Part shown: positions 27,470 through 36,058 of the stretch, in pieces
Layout: each line of letters opens with the position of its first letter
How positions within the stretch are numbered: position 1 is the stretch's first letter
Source of the DNA: Bacillus sp. BA3
GTDB taxonomy: Bacteria; Bacillota; Bacilli; Bacillales; DSM-1321
Reading direction: 5' to 3'
Length of the DNA stretch: 64,000 nucleotides
Assembly: GCA_002835675.1 (NCBI GenBank)
Contig: PIZR01000006.1
Coordinates: 53,754 to 117,753 of the forward strand
Notes under the pieces: model-generated
What the model was told of the DNA's origin: nothing
Database searches by the model: none
The model's input: only the letters and a program-made list of their open reading frames with translations
Position numbers and translations under genes: made by a program

Positions 27470-27582
27470 AAGGGGAGTAGCTATTCAATAAAGTCGTCAG
27501 TACAGGATTGAATCCTCGGCTTTATTGGCAACTGATTTTAGTTGTTTGCAAGACCTTGCCGATTATTTGGTGAGGTCTTTTA
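27470..27582 (+). ncRNA. yybP-ykoY (manganese) riboswitch
   Basis: The characteristic 5' block AAGGGGAGTAGCT (27470) and 3' block TTTGCAAGACCTTGCC (27545) enclose GTCGTCAGTACAGG...CCTCGGC, the conserved internal loops of the yybP-ykoY aptamer. AGACCTTGCC can re-pair with GGTGAGGTCT followed by TTTTAATTTTT, giving a terminator typical of the Mn-ON expression platform. Class members usually precede Mn exporters or TerC proteins. Here the next gene is a kinase-like protein, after a second terminator. Confidence 0.82.
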
Positions 27583-27587
27583 ATTTT

Positions 27588-27630
27588 TAAAAGACGGTAT
27601 AACCACTAATCGGTTATACCGTCTTTTTTG
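27588..27630 (+). terminator. Second terminator after the Mn riboswitch
   Basis: AAGACGGTATAACC pairs perfectly with GGTTATACCGTCTT around ACTAATC, followed by TTTT. It lies only a few bases beyond the riboswitch terminator, with the kinase-like gene 33 bp further on. The A-run in front makes it also usable in the other direction. Confidence 0.85.
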
Positions 27631-27662
27631 ATTCGAAAAATCGCACAATAGAGGTGAAAAGT

Positions 27663-28268
27663 ATGCAGAACTATAATGAATTAGCTCAAAGCGTTAAGAT
27701 TTCCGATGATAAAAAGCATATATTGCTTGATGCCGACCCATCTTTATCACTGATCGGAAAAGGCCGAAGCGCATATGTATTCCGAATACATTCCACCAAT
27801 AAGGCACTAAAAGTGTTTTTCCCGGATCATACACACACAGCTAAAGTTGAAGCTGAAATATACAAAACCGTCCAATCCATCGAATACTATCCAACCCTAT
27901 ATGATGCGGGGGTAAATTACCTGGTTATAGATCACATTGAAGGCAATACTCTTTTTGAATGTTTAACATTGGGAATCCCGATAACGGAAGAAAACATTGC
28001 GGAGATAGACCATGCCCTGCAATTGGCAAGGAAAGAAGGATTGAATCCTTCGGATATCCATTTACGAAACATCTTCATCACTTCTGAAAAAAAGGTGAAG
28101 ATCATTGACGTTGCAAGGTTTAAGCAAGTGAAATCCTGCAATCAGTGGCACGACTTGAAAAGTGCATTTCACCTTTTCTATTCGAAGTCATTTTTTCCGA
28201 AGAAGATCCCCAGCTTCATACTGAATTCCATTGCAGCGATTTATAAAAAGAGATTTCTGCCCATCTGA
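27663..28268 (+). CDS. Small serine/threonine kinase-like protein
   Basis: A 201-aa single-domain protein with a shortened protein-kinase fold. Visible are a glycine loop (LIGKGRSAYVFRIH), the ATP lysine in KALKVFF, a hinge YLVIDHIEGNTLFECL, a catalytic-loop-like region PSDIHLRNIFI (HxD replaced by D-I-H-L-R-N, keeping D and N) and a metal motif VKIIDVARF in place of DFG. It is RIO/YrzF-like in size and style. The ATG at 27663 follows GAGGTG. A Mn-type riboswitch and a second terminator lie upstream. Substrate unknown. Confidence 0.75.
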   Translation: MQNYNELAQSVKISDDKKHILLDADPSLSLIGKGRSAYVFRIHSTNKALKVFFPDHTHTAKVEAEIYKTVQSIEYYPTLYDAGVNYLVIDHIEGNTLFECLTLGIPITEENIAEIDHALQLARKEGLNPSDIHLRNIFITSEKKVKIIDVARFKQVKSCNQWHDLKSAFHLFYSKSFFPKKIPSFILNSIAAIYKKRFLPI

Positions 28269-28302
28269 TCCTTACTATAAAAAAATCACATTGGAGGCAC
28301 AT

Positions 28303-28746
28303 ATGAAAAAAATAATGACCATTGCCCTACTGTCCATCCTTACATTAAGCGGATGCTCAGCTTTAGAAGAAGTCAATTCATCATTGGAGTATGCAGATAA
28401 TGCGACGGAATATGTAAATACCGTTAAGGATTTTTCCAATGAGGTGCCCGCATTGTCACAGGACGCCGTCACGAATGACGAAGCAAGAGCAAATCTTGAA
28501 AAAGAATTGGAATTGATGAAAACGGAAATTGAAGAATTCAATGCAACCGAACCACCAAAAATAGCTGAAGGCATCCATGAAAAGATCGTCAGCTCAAATC
28601 AACAGCTTTCAGATGGTATTGAATTATATCTGAATAATATTGAGAATGGCCAAATTGATCCTAAAGCATTGGAAGATTCAGAGATAATGAAATCAATCGA
28701 TAATATAACAGGATTGGCAAAACAAATTGAAGAGTTGGGAAATTAA
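28303..28746 (+). CDS. Lipoprotein, DUF6376-like
   Basis: A 147-aa exported lipoprotein. The signal MKKIMTIALLSILTLSGC ends in a lipobox LSGC, so Cys18 should be lipidated. The rest is helical and acidic, with SLEYADNATEYVNTVKDFSNEVP and EPPKIAEGIHEKIVSSNQQL, which I recall from the Bacillus DUF6376 family. The start follows GGAGG; the frame extends upstream into the kinase gene. Function unknown. It is 34 bp behind the kinase-like gene and likely cotranscribed. Confidence 0.7.
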   Translation: MKKIMTIALLSILTLSGCSALEEVNSSLEYADNATEYVNTVKDFSNEVPALSQDAVTNDEARANLEKELELMKTEIEEFNATEPPKIAEGIHEKIVSSNQQLSDGIELYLNNIENGQIDPKALEDSEIMKSIDNITGLAKQIEELGN

Positions 28747-28788
28747 ACATTCTTCAATGAATAAAAAGAGATCGCTTGAAACAAATTA

Positions 28789-28842
28789 TTGACATGAAAC
28801 CAAAAGGTTTTATATAATCGACAAAGCAAAACCAATTGGTTT
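28789..28842 (+). promoter_or_regulatory. Promoter with two ArsR-type dyads
   Basis: TTGACA (28789) and TATAAT (28813) with an 18-bp spacer form a strong promoter. Dyad AAACCAAAAGGTTT (28797-28810) fills the spacer; AAACCAATTGGTTT (28829-28842) lies just past the start site. Their centres are 32 bp (three helical turns) apart, as expected for a repressor that binds both. Likely operator of the ArsR protein encoded by the second gene. Confidence 0.75.
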
Positions 28843-28871
28843 CATATTTTCACTTAAAAAGGAGAATCAGT

Positions 28872-29294
28872 ATGGAAAATACATTACAGGATATCAAGAA
28901 GACGATTATTCTTGAAGCACCTATCCAAAAAGTTTGGGATACAGTTTCAACTGCAGAGGGCATAGCTTCATGGTTCATGCCAAATGATTTTCAACCAAAA
29001 GTGGGACATGAATTCCATATGCAATCACCCTTCGGTCCATCTCCTTGTAAGGTAATGGAGTTAGATGCCCCTTATCGCCTTTCATTCAGTTGGGATACGG
29101 ACGGTTGGTTCATTTCATTCATTTTAAAAGAACTGGACGGCAAAACGGAGTTCACCCTTATTCATGGCGGTTGGAAAGAGCCCGAAACGATTCTTCCGAA
29201 ACCGAACGAAAAAAGCTCAGTAATTCGCGATAGAATGAATCATGGCTGGGAACAGATCGTTAATCAAAAACTTAAAAAGGTTGTTGAGGGCTAA
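28872..29294 (+). CDS. SRPBCC (AHSA1-like) domain protein
   Basis: A 140-aa START/Bet v1-like protein of the Activator of Hsp90 ATPase homologue family. The pattern [24 protein letters not shown], then [17 protein letters not shown] and a C-terminal helix [11 protein letters not shown], is characteristic. These proteins bind hydrophobic ligands in a cavity. The ATG follows GGAGAATC; the longer frame from 28836 would start inside the operator. The stop codon TAA is immediately followed by the GTG of an ArsR regulator, the usual partner of this family in Bacillus. Confidence 0.87.
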   Translation: MENTLQDIKKTIILEAPIQKVWDTVSTAEGIASWFMPNDFQPKVGHEFHMQSPFGPSPCKVMELDAPYRLSFSWDTDGWFISFILKELDGKTEFTLIHGGWKEPETILPKPNEKSSVIRDRMNHGWEQIVNQKLKKVVEG

Positions 29295-29666
29295 GTGTCT
29301 GCAACAGAAAAACATGATGTATTTCAGGCTATCGCCGACCCAACCCGCCGAAAGGTCCTGCAGTTGCTTGCTGAAGGGGATTTACCCATTTCAGAAATCA
29401 CTTCTCACTTTTCCATGAGCCGTACGGCGATTGCCAAGCATCTTCATATCCTTTCTGAAGCTGAATTGGTCAGTGGCCGGAAGGTAGGAAGAGAGAAACG
29501 CTTTCGACTTCAGCCAGAACCTTTAGCAGAATTGAAACAGTGGCTTTCATTTTACGATCAATTCTGGGATAACAAATTATCCATCCTTAAACATGTGATT
29601 GAAAATTCAGGGGAAAATGGATTGAAAGTCATCGAAAAAGAAAAGGACAAGGATAAACCATCATAA
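29295..29666 (+). CDS. ArsR family transcriptional regulator
   Basis: A 123-aa winged-helix repressor: QAIADPTRRKVLQLLAEGDLPISEI, recognition helix MSRTAIAKHLHILSEAELV, wing GREKRFRL and C-terminal dimer helix. It has no CxC-type metal site, so it is of the non-metal (SdpR/YceK-like) group. It starts with GTG directly after the SRPBCC stop codon and is translated by coupling. The two AAACC-N4-GGTTT dyads at the operon promoter are probably its own sites. Confidence 0.88.
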   Translation: MSATEKHDVFQAIADPTRRKVLQLLAEGDLPISEITSHFSMSRTAIAKHLHILSEAELVSGRKVGREKRFRLQPEPLAELKQWLSFYDQFWDNKLSILKHVIENSGENGLKVIEKEKDKDKPS

Positions 29667-29707
29667 TGAAGAAAACCCCCGGCGCATTGCACTGGGGGTT
29701 TTCTTCA
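29667..29707. terminator. Bidirectional terminator between arsR-type and yhgE genes
   Basis: AAGAAAACCCCC and GGGGGTTTTCTT form a strong stem around GGCGCATTGCACT, with A and T flanks on both sides, between convergent genes. Confidence 0.9.
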
Positions 29708-29712
29708 TTTGT

Positions 29713-32568
29713 TTATGCATCCATCTCAATATTGTGTACTTTGCGCTTCTTGATGACCATCGTCAGCAATAGCAGCAGATTAAAGACAATGATGCATCCA
29801 GTAAGGAACACTATACTAGTTGTCAATGCACCCGCTCCCAGGCTCGTACTCATCGCCTGACGGAAGCCCATGACAGAGTATGTCATCGGTATGAACGGGT
29901 GAACATGACTGAAGAAGTTATTGGTCAGTTCCACAGGGAACATCCCTCCGCTTGCACCTAGCTGTAGTACAAGGAATATCATCGCCAATAAACGACCTGG
30001 ATTTCCAAACCCTACGGTCAAGAAGGTAACGATGAACATGAAGGTAAGGGAAGTCAGTATGGAAACCCCAATGAATTGCCCCATATTCTCGACCTGTAAA
30101 TCCATTCCCCAAATCATGATCGCATCCAACACTAATGCAGAAAGCGTCGCTTGGATGAATAGGACCGTAAATTTACTGAACCACCATGCAAATCCTGATG
30201 TAGGCCTAGTAGAAGGCAAGCCTGTCGGGAATCCCATATTGAAGGCAATAGCTCCAACAAATAACCCAAGAGACAATACATAAGGAGCCAGTGCATGACC
30301 ATAATTCGGCACGTCACTGCTTTTTTGTTCTTTAACCTGTGTCGGTTCAGCAATCATGCTGTAATTATCATCGGTTGTTTTATTTTCACTTATTTCTTCT
30401 GCACCATCACTGAGTTTTTCCGAAAGCTCGACCGTTCCATCTTTAAGTGAGGAGATTCCATCACCCAATTTACCGGAACCTTCAGCAAGTGCTGATGAAC
30501 CTTCATTGATCTTACCTGCGCCATCAGCAAGCTGGATGACTCCATTGCTCAAAGTAGGCAGATTGCTTGCCAATTGTTCAGTGCCTTTAACAAGTGCTGA
30601 TGAGCCCTCGTTCAATGCCGCTGAGTTGGCATCCAGTTGATTGGCACCATTAGCAAGTTTGCTTGCCCCTTCGCCAACTTGGCTAACACCAAATGCGTAC
30701 TTCTCAAGACCATTTCCAAAGGAGGATGACCCTGCTTGCAGTTGTGAAACTCCATCAACCAATTGACCAGATCCCTCAGTTAGTTTTGAAAGGCCATTAT
30801 TTAACGAGGAACCGCCTTGAGCTAACTGGTTGATCCCCTTCACTAATTCTGGTGTCTGTTCATTTAAACTTTGTGTTGCCGCCGTTAATTGATTGCTTCC
30901 TTCAACAGCTTCATTCATGCCGCCATTTAATTGGGTCGCACCAGGAATCAATTGTTCTTCCAGCGCATTCCTTATTGCCGTATATCCGCTTAACGCAGAA
31001 ACGGCGTTTGGATTGACTTTATTCACCGCATTATTTAAATTGGCCACTTGTTCCGGAAGCTGGCCCAATCCATTCAATACAGGCATTACTTTATCCTTTA
31101 ATTGCGTTGATAAGTCGGATACACTTGCAGCAAGAGTCGCTGCGATTTGTTTTTGTGCTTCCGCCTGGCTTTGAAGTTCATTTTGAACCGCTCCGATTAA
31201 TTCGGATTGTTGCTCACTGGTCATGCTTTTGAAGGCTTCCGTGTTTTGAACGGCATTGATCGTGCTCTGGCCATTATTTGCAATCGTTGATTGAAGTTCC
31301 GTCAACGCCGCTTGACTGTTATTGAGGTCTTCGGTAATGCGGGATACGGTACCGGACGCGCTGCTTCCTGCGGGAACCGCTTCTTGCAATTGATTAACAC
31401 CGCTTTGAATGCTTGTCAGTCCTTGCTTAAGCTGATTCAGCTGTTCTTCTGCGGGTAATTGGCCATCCATTTTTTTCAGGCCGTCATTTAACGCCTGGCC
31501 TCCTTCTGCCAGTTTATTGATTCCCTCATTTAAACTCTGCTGACCTGCTGCCAATTTTGGAATTCCAGTCGATTGGTCTGTCAGCTGGCTTGCATTTTGT
31601 GATAATTGATTCAACCCATCATTCAAATTCGCACTGCCTGTTTGCGCTTGTGCCAATCCAGTATTTAAAGTTTGCGCTCCTGGAACCACTTTGGCCAGCC
31701 CAGTGGACAGTTGGGAAGAACCTTGTATAAGTGCTTCACTATTATTAGTTAATTCCCCTGTGCCTGATGCGAGTTCGTCCGCACCCTTTTGCAACTCACC
31801 GACACCGGAAGTGTATTGTGAAATTCCCTTATTTAATTCCGACGCGCCACTTTCAAGCTTATTGGCTCCTTCCAAAAACTCGCCAACGCCAACTTGAAGT
31901 TTATTCGCTCCATCTTTAAAGGTTAATGTGCTGGAAGCTAATTTATTCAGATTTTCTGTCACTTCTTTGTTTCCATCATGCAGTTTTTCAGCACCATCAT
32001 CCAGTTTTGATGCCCCATCTGCTGCATCGCCGAATCCTTCTCCGATTTGATCCAGTTGTGAGAAAATCGCTTCCGCATATTCTTTTGTGACACTTTCGGC
32101 AATTTCCGTTTTCAAATTATTCGTTGCCTGTTTTCCGACCGTTTCAGAAACGAAACTGCGTCCAGGATTCACGTCATACGTTAAATTCATTTTTTTTGGC
32201 TTATCATCCATGACGGTTGAAGCATTTTTTGAAAAGTCTTCCGGAATGGTAACGACCATATAATATGTACCATCATCGAATCCTTTTTTCGCTGCTTTTT
32301 CCGTTACGAAATGCCATTCTAAATCATCATTGTCCTTTAATTGCTCGATTAGCTCATTACCGACTGTTAAGGTTTTCCCCTCATATTCCGCCTTCACATC
32401 CTTATTCACGACCGCAACAGGTAATTTGCCTGTATTCCCGTATGGATTCCAGGCAGAACTAAGGAATAACCCCCCATAAATAATCGGAACGAACAGTAAA
32501 ACTATTGCCACACCGACCAGTTTTCGATTTGTAAGGAAAAGCTTCCATTCTTGTTTAAGCATGTTCAC
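29713..32568 (-). CDS. YhgE/Pip family membrane protein
   Basis: A 951-aa protein of the YhgE/phage-infection-protein family. A first membrane helix (VAIVLLFVPIIYGGLFLSSAW) and a conserved domain to about residue 165 (PVAVVNKDV, VVTIPEDFS) are followed by ~550 residues of repeats with the pattern L-x-x-G-x-x-x-L-x-x-G (SGASELNKGISQYTSGVGELQKG), probably long extracellular coiled helices. Five to six C-terminal helices (~760-940) are ABC-2-like. The GTG start overlaps the Rrf2 stop codon. B. subtilis YueB, related, is a phage receptor, and Pip is a phage adsorption factor. Confidence 0.88.
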   Translation of the reverse strand: MNMLKQEWKLFLTNRKLVGVAIVLLFVPIIYGGLFLSSAWNPYGNTGKLPVAVVNKDVKAEYEGKTLTVGNELIEQLKDNDDLEWHFVTEKAAKKGFDDGTYYMVVTIPEDFSKNASTVMDDKPKKMNLTYDVNPGRSFVSETVGKQATNNLKTEIAESVTKEYAEAIFSQLDQIGEGFGDAADGASKLDDGAEKLHDGNKEVTENLNKLASSTLTFKDGANKLQVGVGEFLEGANKLESGASELNKGISQYTSGVGELQKGADELASGTGELTNNSEALIQGSSQLSTGLAKVVPGAQTLNTGLAQAQTGSANLNDGLNQLSQNASQLTDQSTGIPKLAAGQQSLNEGINKLAEGGQALNDGLKKMDGQLPAEEQLNQLKQGLTSIQSGVNQLQEAVPAGSSASGTVSRITEDLNNSQAALTELQSTIANNGQSTINAVQNTEAFKSMTSEQQSELIGAVQNELQSQAEAQKQIAATLAASVSDLSTQLKDKVMPVLNGLGQLPEQVANLNNAVNKVNPNAVSALSGYTAIRNALEEQLIPGATQLNGGMNEAVEGSNQLTAATQSLNEQTPELVKGINQLAQGGSSLNNGLSKLTEGSGQLVDGVSQLQAGSSSFGNGLEKYAFGVSQVGEGASKLANGANQLDANSAALNEGSSALVKGTEQLASNLPTLSNGVIQLADGAGKINEGSSALAEGSGKLGDGISSLKDGTVELSEKLSDGAEEISENKTTDDNYSMIAEPTQVKEQKSSDVPNYGHALAPYVLSLGLFVGAIAFNMGFPTGLPSTRPTSGFAWWFSKFTVLFIQATLSALVLDAIMIWGMDLQVENMGQFIGVSILTSLTFMFIVTFLTVGFGNPGRLLAMIFLVLQLGASGGMFPVELTNNFFSHVHPFIPMTYSVMGFRQAMSTSLGAGALTTSIVFLTGCIIVFNLLLLLTMVIKKRKVHNIEMDA

Positions 32569-33071
32569 TTCTTTTCACCTTTCTTTTCACGCAGTACATC
32601 ACTCAATGACGCGGTATTCCAATTAAGAGTCGGTATGTCCGTGGTGCCAAAGCTTTCTTTAAGCAAATCCGCCACTGTCTGACTGGAAAAGAACTCTATT
32701 AAAAGTTGATCCGCCCGAGAAAACATCCGACGAAGGACATCCATTCCCTTCTCTGCATACTCTCCATCTTTAAACGCTTTTTCTATAAGTCCTGTATCCG
32801 GAAACATCGAAATGGGACCTTCCATCGCCTCAATTATTTCAAGGTTTTTAATCTTATCTACGCTTTTGGCAAGAGTAAGGCCGCCGTTATTACCAGGAAC
32901 GGAAGTGATTATCTGCTTTACGACCAATTTCCTTATGATTTTTTTCAAATAAGAAGGAGACACCTCTAATCGCCTGCTGATCTCATTAGACGAAAGCGGA
33001 ATATTTTTATCCTGGGTAGAGAGTATTACGATGATGCATATAGCTTGCTCTACCCCTTTTGTTAATTGCAA
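32565..33071 (-). CDS. Rrf2 family transcriptional regulator
   Basis: A 168-aa winged-helix protein. HTH ISRRLEVSPSYLKKIIRKLVVKQII, wing SVPGNNGGLTLAKSVDKIKNLEII. The family's three-cysteine Fe-S cluster motif is missing; the middle has EGPISMFPDTGLIEKAF instead. It starts with TTG after GAGGTG. Its 3' end overlaps the yhgE start by 4 bp, so it probably controls itself and yhgE. A dyad in the promoter supports that. Confidence 0.85.
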   Translation of the reverse strand: MQLTKGVEQAICIIVILSTQDKNIPLSSNEISRRLEVSPSYLKKIIRKLVVKQIITSVPGNNGGLTLAKSVDKIKNLEIIEAMEGPISMFPDTGLIEKAFKDGEYAEKGMDVLRRMFSRADQLLIEFFSSQTVADLLKESFGTTDIPTLNWNTASLSDVLREKKGEKK

Positions 33072-33098
33072 ATCAGTTCACCTCTTTTAGTATGTATG

Positions 33099-33135
33099 TG
33101 GATATCATATATCCATAATGGATATTCGGTATCTA
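33099..33135. promoter_or_regulatory. Operator candidate for the Rrf2-yhgE operon
   Basis: A perfect dyad TGGATAT-CAT-ATATCCA (33099-33115) is followed by an imperfect copy TGGATAT-TCG-GTATCTA (33119-33135). Centres are 20 bp apart, two helical turns. They lie about 30-65 bp upstream of the TTG start. Confidence 0.65.
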
Positions 33136-33198
33136 TAATTAAAACCCGTTTCACCTTAGAAATCAAGTCATTTCTAGAAAAAAATTCTAAAAAAAAAG

Positions 33199-33236
33199 AT
33201 GAACCCCTCATTACAGCACCATGGGGTTCACCTTTT
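33199..33236 (-). terminator. Terminator of the thioredoxin-like gene
   Basis: TGAACCCC pairs with GGGGTTCA around an 18-base loop; followed on the minus strand by a long T run. Confidence 0.8.
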
Positions 33237-33239
33237 CTT

Positions 33240-33554
33240 TTATAGGTCTTTTAAAAATTCATTGACCGCCTCTGGAGTTTTAGCATTTGCACTGTGCAGG
33301 TGAGCAACCTTTTCCCCATTTTTAAATACTAAAAGTGATGGGATTCCCATTACCGTTTGCTCTTCGGAAATCTCAGGGAACTCGTCACGATCGATTGTAA
33401 ACCACTGTTTGTCTTGATGTTCTTGAGTGATCTCATCGATGAACATGTCTAAACGTTTGCAGTCCGGGCACCATGTAGTCGTAAAAATCCCGACCGTCAG
33501 TCCCTCTTGGTTGATTTGTTCACGATATTCTTGTTCTGTATTGATATTTTTCAT
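33240..33554 (-). CDS. Thioredoxin family protein
   Basis: A 104-aa thioredoxin-fold protein with active site TTWCPDCKRL (CPDC rather than CGPC) and the cis-proline loop MGIPSLLVF. The ATG at 33554 follows GGAGGAGAC; the frame extends 20 codons further without a ribosome site. CXDC-type thioredoxin-like proteins in Bacillus are cytoplasmic and of unknown substrate (YtpP-like size). Monocistronic. Confidence 0.85.
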   Translation of the reverse strand: MKNINTEQEYREQINQEGLTVGIFTTTWCPDCKRLDMFIDEITQEHQDKQWFTIDRDEFPEISEEQTVMGIPSLLVFKNGEKVAHLHSANAKTPEAVNEFLKDL

Positions 33555-33683
33555 GATTGTCTCCTCCGGGCTTTTCTTATCATCATACTTTAATCCATGA
33601 ATTAATGTACTCAAGGATTAATATATAATTAATTCCTTCACAGTACAAACGGTTTATCCTAAAAGTATCTAACTCTTGCCCGG

Positions 33684-34215
33684 TTATGCTTTGCGCGATG
33701 CCACCTTTTCTTTGTGTCCAAATCTCTCGTTTATGAAAGAAGAAATCCTCGAAATGAATTCCCTATTTTCATCGATGAAAAGATAGTGGCAGCTTTTTTC
33801 AAAAATGATCAATTCACTGTCAGGTATCTTTTCGGCGATGAGAATCGATGCCTCTACAGGAGTGATCCAATCGTGACGGCCTCCTGCCACTAATGTTGGA
33901 CACTCTATTTGATTCAACTGGTCCACTAAGTCAAATGTTTTTAAAAATTTGACCCCTTCATTAACCGCTTCCAAATTAAAATTCGATTTCTTCTTTCTCA
34001 TTATCTCTTTTTCCGCTTCAGATCTTACTTTTCCCCTTATGAATAAAAATAGAGCGGTTCCATGACTATACTGAATTCATTCTGCCATTTGCTGTTTTTC
34101 CATAGTCCCCTCAAATAGAAGTCTTGCCATCCTTCTTTGATCATCCGTCCCGGTTTCTTCTATTTTCACCAACGCTTCTTCTCCGAAAATATGACTTGGC
34201 AGTACAACCAGGTCT
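33684..34215 (-). pseudogene. Decayed alpha/beta hydrolase gene
   Basis: The C-terminal 105 residues are intact in frame: the hydrolase core CPTLVAGGRHDWITP (acid region) and SCHYLF with the catalytic histidine. Upstream on the same strand the family sequence continues only in other frames (LVVLPSHIFGEEALVKIEETG, then EGTMEKQQMAE, then a stop), so at least two frameshifts and a stop are present. The N-terminal part with the nucleophile elbow is gone. It resembles proline iminopeptidase-like hydrolases. Confidence 0.7.
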
Positions 34216-34313
34216 TGTTTAAGTTTTTTCATTCGTTATCGCACTTTTTTCTACCCGTCCGCTCCTCATGGTTCGGGGTGTCACTTACGAACCTCTTTGG
34301 CCACAAAACTGAA

Positions 34314-34352
34314 AAAGCCTGAAGCGGTTTTCTGCTCCAAGCTTTTTTTAGC
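34314..34352 (-). terminator. Possible terminator downstream of the M20 gene
   Basis: Minus strand: AGCTTGGAGC and GCTTCAGGCT pair over ten positions (two G-U) around AGAAAACC, followed by TTTTTC. Confidence 0.55.
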
Positions 34353-34424
34353 TTTTGGTCTTCATGTAAATGTAAAACAAAGTTTGATCAAAACACACTA
34401 TAAATATTTAGTTTAGCTAAAGAA

Positions 34425-34535
34425 TTAATACCATCGAGTATATAAATAATCCCACCAATAACCACCACCATATACACCTTGAAAGAGAACATTAGCAGTA
34501 GCACGTGCAGTATACCCTGCATCGTTAACCTGCAT
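34425..34535 (-). CDS. Aromatic-rich 36-aa frame, probably a remnant
   Basis: Just behind the M20 gene a short frame reads MQVNDAGYTARATANVLF and ends GGGYWWDYLYTRWY. The closing aromatic- and glycine-rich tail looks like the C-terminus of a secreted protein, not random sequence. There is no ribosome site in front, so it may be the tail of a lost gene. Not recognised. Confidence 0.3.
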   Translation of the reverse strand: MQVNDAGYTARATANVLFQGVYGGGYWWDYLYTRWY

Positions 34536-34555
34536 AAAGTTTAATGAAAATAGGT

Positions 34556-35836
34556 TTAAAATGATCTAAGATACTTCACTGCCGTCTCAGCATATATCTC
34601 GGCAGATTCCACTAAGCTCTCCACTGAAACCCGCTCATCGTACCCATGGATAGTTTGTTCCAGCCCAGGACCATAAAGGACGGTGTCAATGCCATGGCGC
34701 CGGAAGTGACTGGCATCACTTGAACCAAGCAAAAGTAAGCTGAAGACGGGTTCCTCCATTCCAAGGACACGCTGAATTCCCAGTTCTATGGCCCTTACAA
34801 TTGGACGATTCTCTAAGGTCCAGTTCGGGTTAGTACAGGGTACTATAGGCTCTACAATCGCACCTGGCGCTACAGCACTAACAAGATTCCTAGCGACATC
34901 AAGTACAAACTCGGACTTCATACCGAATGGAACCCGGGTATCCACTTTAATGATACACTTGTCTGCGACGACGTTCACATTTGTTCCGCCCTGGATTACA
35001 CCTGGATTGTAAGAGGGACGATAAAGTAACTGTGACAATAAGGGATTTCCTGGATACTGAGATAGGAGCCACTCAGTATTGTACAAAAGTTGACAAGGCT
35101 CTGCCGGAGGCGTTGCCTTGAGCTCCCATAGCTTGGTTAGTGCTTCGACCGCGGCTGCCCCTCTTCGTATGGCGGAGATTCCATAAAGCGGTTGTAGGCT
35201 GCCATGATCTGCCTGACCTGGTATGAACACCTGCATCCATGCCTTGCCCTTTTCGCCGGCATTCGGATGGTGGGGGTCCGTTGGTTCACCAATCAGACAA
35301 GCATCACCTTTAATCAATCCTTGTTCCAGGAGCGAGGCCACCTCAATGCCGCCAGTCTCTTCATCCGGAGAGGCAATAACTCCTAGGCTACCTTTCAAAT
35401 TAAGAGCAGGGGCGAACTCCTGAAGTAGCCCAGCCACAAAAACCAGTGATGCCAAGCCTCCTTTCATATCGGAGGCTCCCCTACCCAAAAGCATACCCGC
35501 TCTGACTTCTCCAGAGAAAGGATCGAAGGTCCAATGTGAACAATCGCCAGCAGGTACGACATCTGTATGTCCACAAAATAGGAGCCGTGGACCAGGTACC
35601 CTGGTTAAGGGAGCATCACAGACCACGGTAACCAACGAATTTTCGCTACGGCGGTGCTCGGTAATCAAGAACCCTTTTGCTGCTAGGTATCGGCTAATAT
35701 GGCGTCCCATTTCTGCTGACCGCTTCTTAAACTCGGGCGATGGGTTTTCAGATGGAATTCGAATAAATGAAGCAGCAAGTTCGACTAATTCCTGTTGCCT
35801 TGACCTTATCAGCTGCCGGATTATTCTGGTACTCAT
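34556..35836 (-). CDS. M20 family metallo-amidohydrolase (ArgE/DapE-like)
   Basis: A 426-aa zinc-dependent hydrolase. Metal-binding motifs are in order: CGHTDVVPAGD (first His and Asp), GRGASDMKGGLAS (bridging Asp), PDEETGG (catalytic Glu and metal Glu), GEPTDPHHPN, and a late SSDASHFRRHGI (final His). The central dimerisation domain (DHGSLQPLYGISAIRRGAAAVEAL) is present. It belongs with acetylornithine deacetylase and succinyl-diaminopimelate desuccinylase enzymes; the real substrate is uncertain. Base composition is more GC-rich than its neighbours and both downstream frames are remnants, hinting at acquired DNA. Confidence 0.85.
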   Translation of the reverse strand: MSTRIIRQLIRSRQQELVELAASFIRIPSENPSPEFKKRSAEMGRHISRYLAAKGFLITEHRRSENSLVTVVCDAPLTRVPGPRLLFCGHTDVVPAGDCSHWTFDPFSGEVRAGMLLGRGASDMKGGLASLVFVAGLLQEFAPALNLKGSLGVIASPDEETGGIEVASLLEQGLIKGDACLIGEPTDPHHPNAGEKGKAWMQVFIPGQADHGSLQPLYGISAIRRGAAAVEALTKLWELKATPPAEPCQLLYNTEWLLSQYPGNPLLSQLLYRPSYNPGVIQGGTNVNVVADKCIIKVDTRVPFGMKSEFVLDVARNLVSAVAPGAIVEPIVPCTNPNWTLENRPIVRAIELGIQRVLGMEEPVFSLLLLGSSDASHFRRHGIDTVLYGPGLEQTIHGYDERVSVESLVESAEIYAETAVKYLRSF

Positions 35837-36058
35837 ATAAATTCATCCCCTCCATGTCCAGCATTAGCCGCAGTATTTTAGCCGCAGTATTTCTATACTA
35901 TTCTATGTACTGTTCCTAGATCATATTTCTGAGGCTAAAAGTGGGGAAACATTTGATACATGTTATTTTAAAGTCTCGTTCAATGCTATAGTTAAACTTA
36001 ATGAGCCAAAGATATATAGGGGTAATGCCTAACCTCCGTTATCTTAACAGCAATTCTT

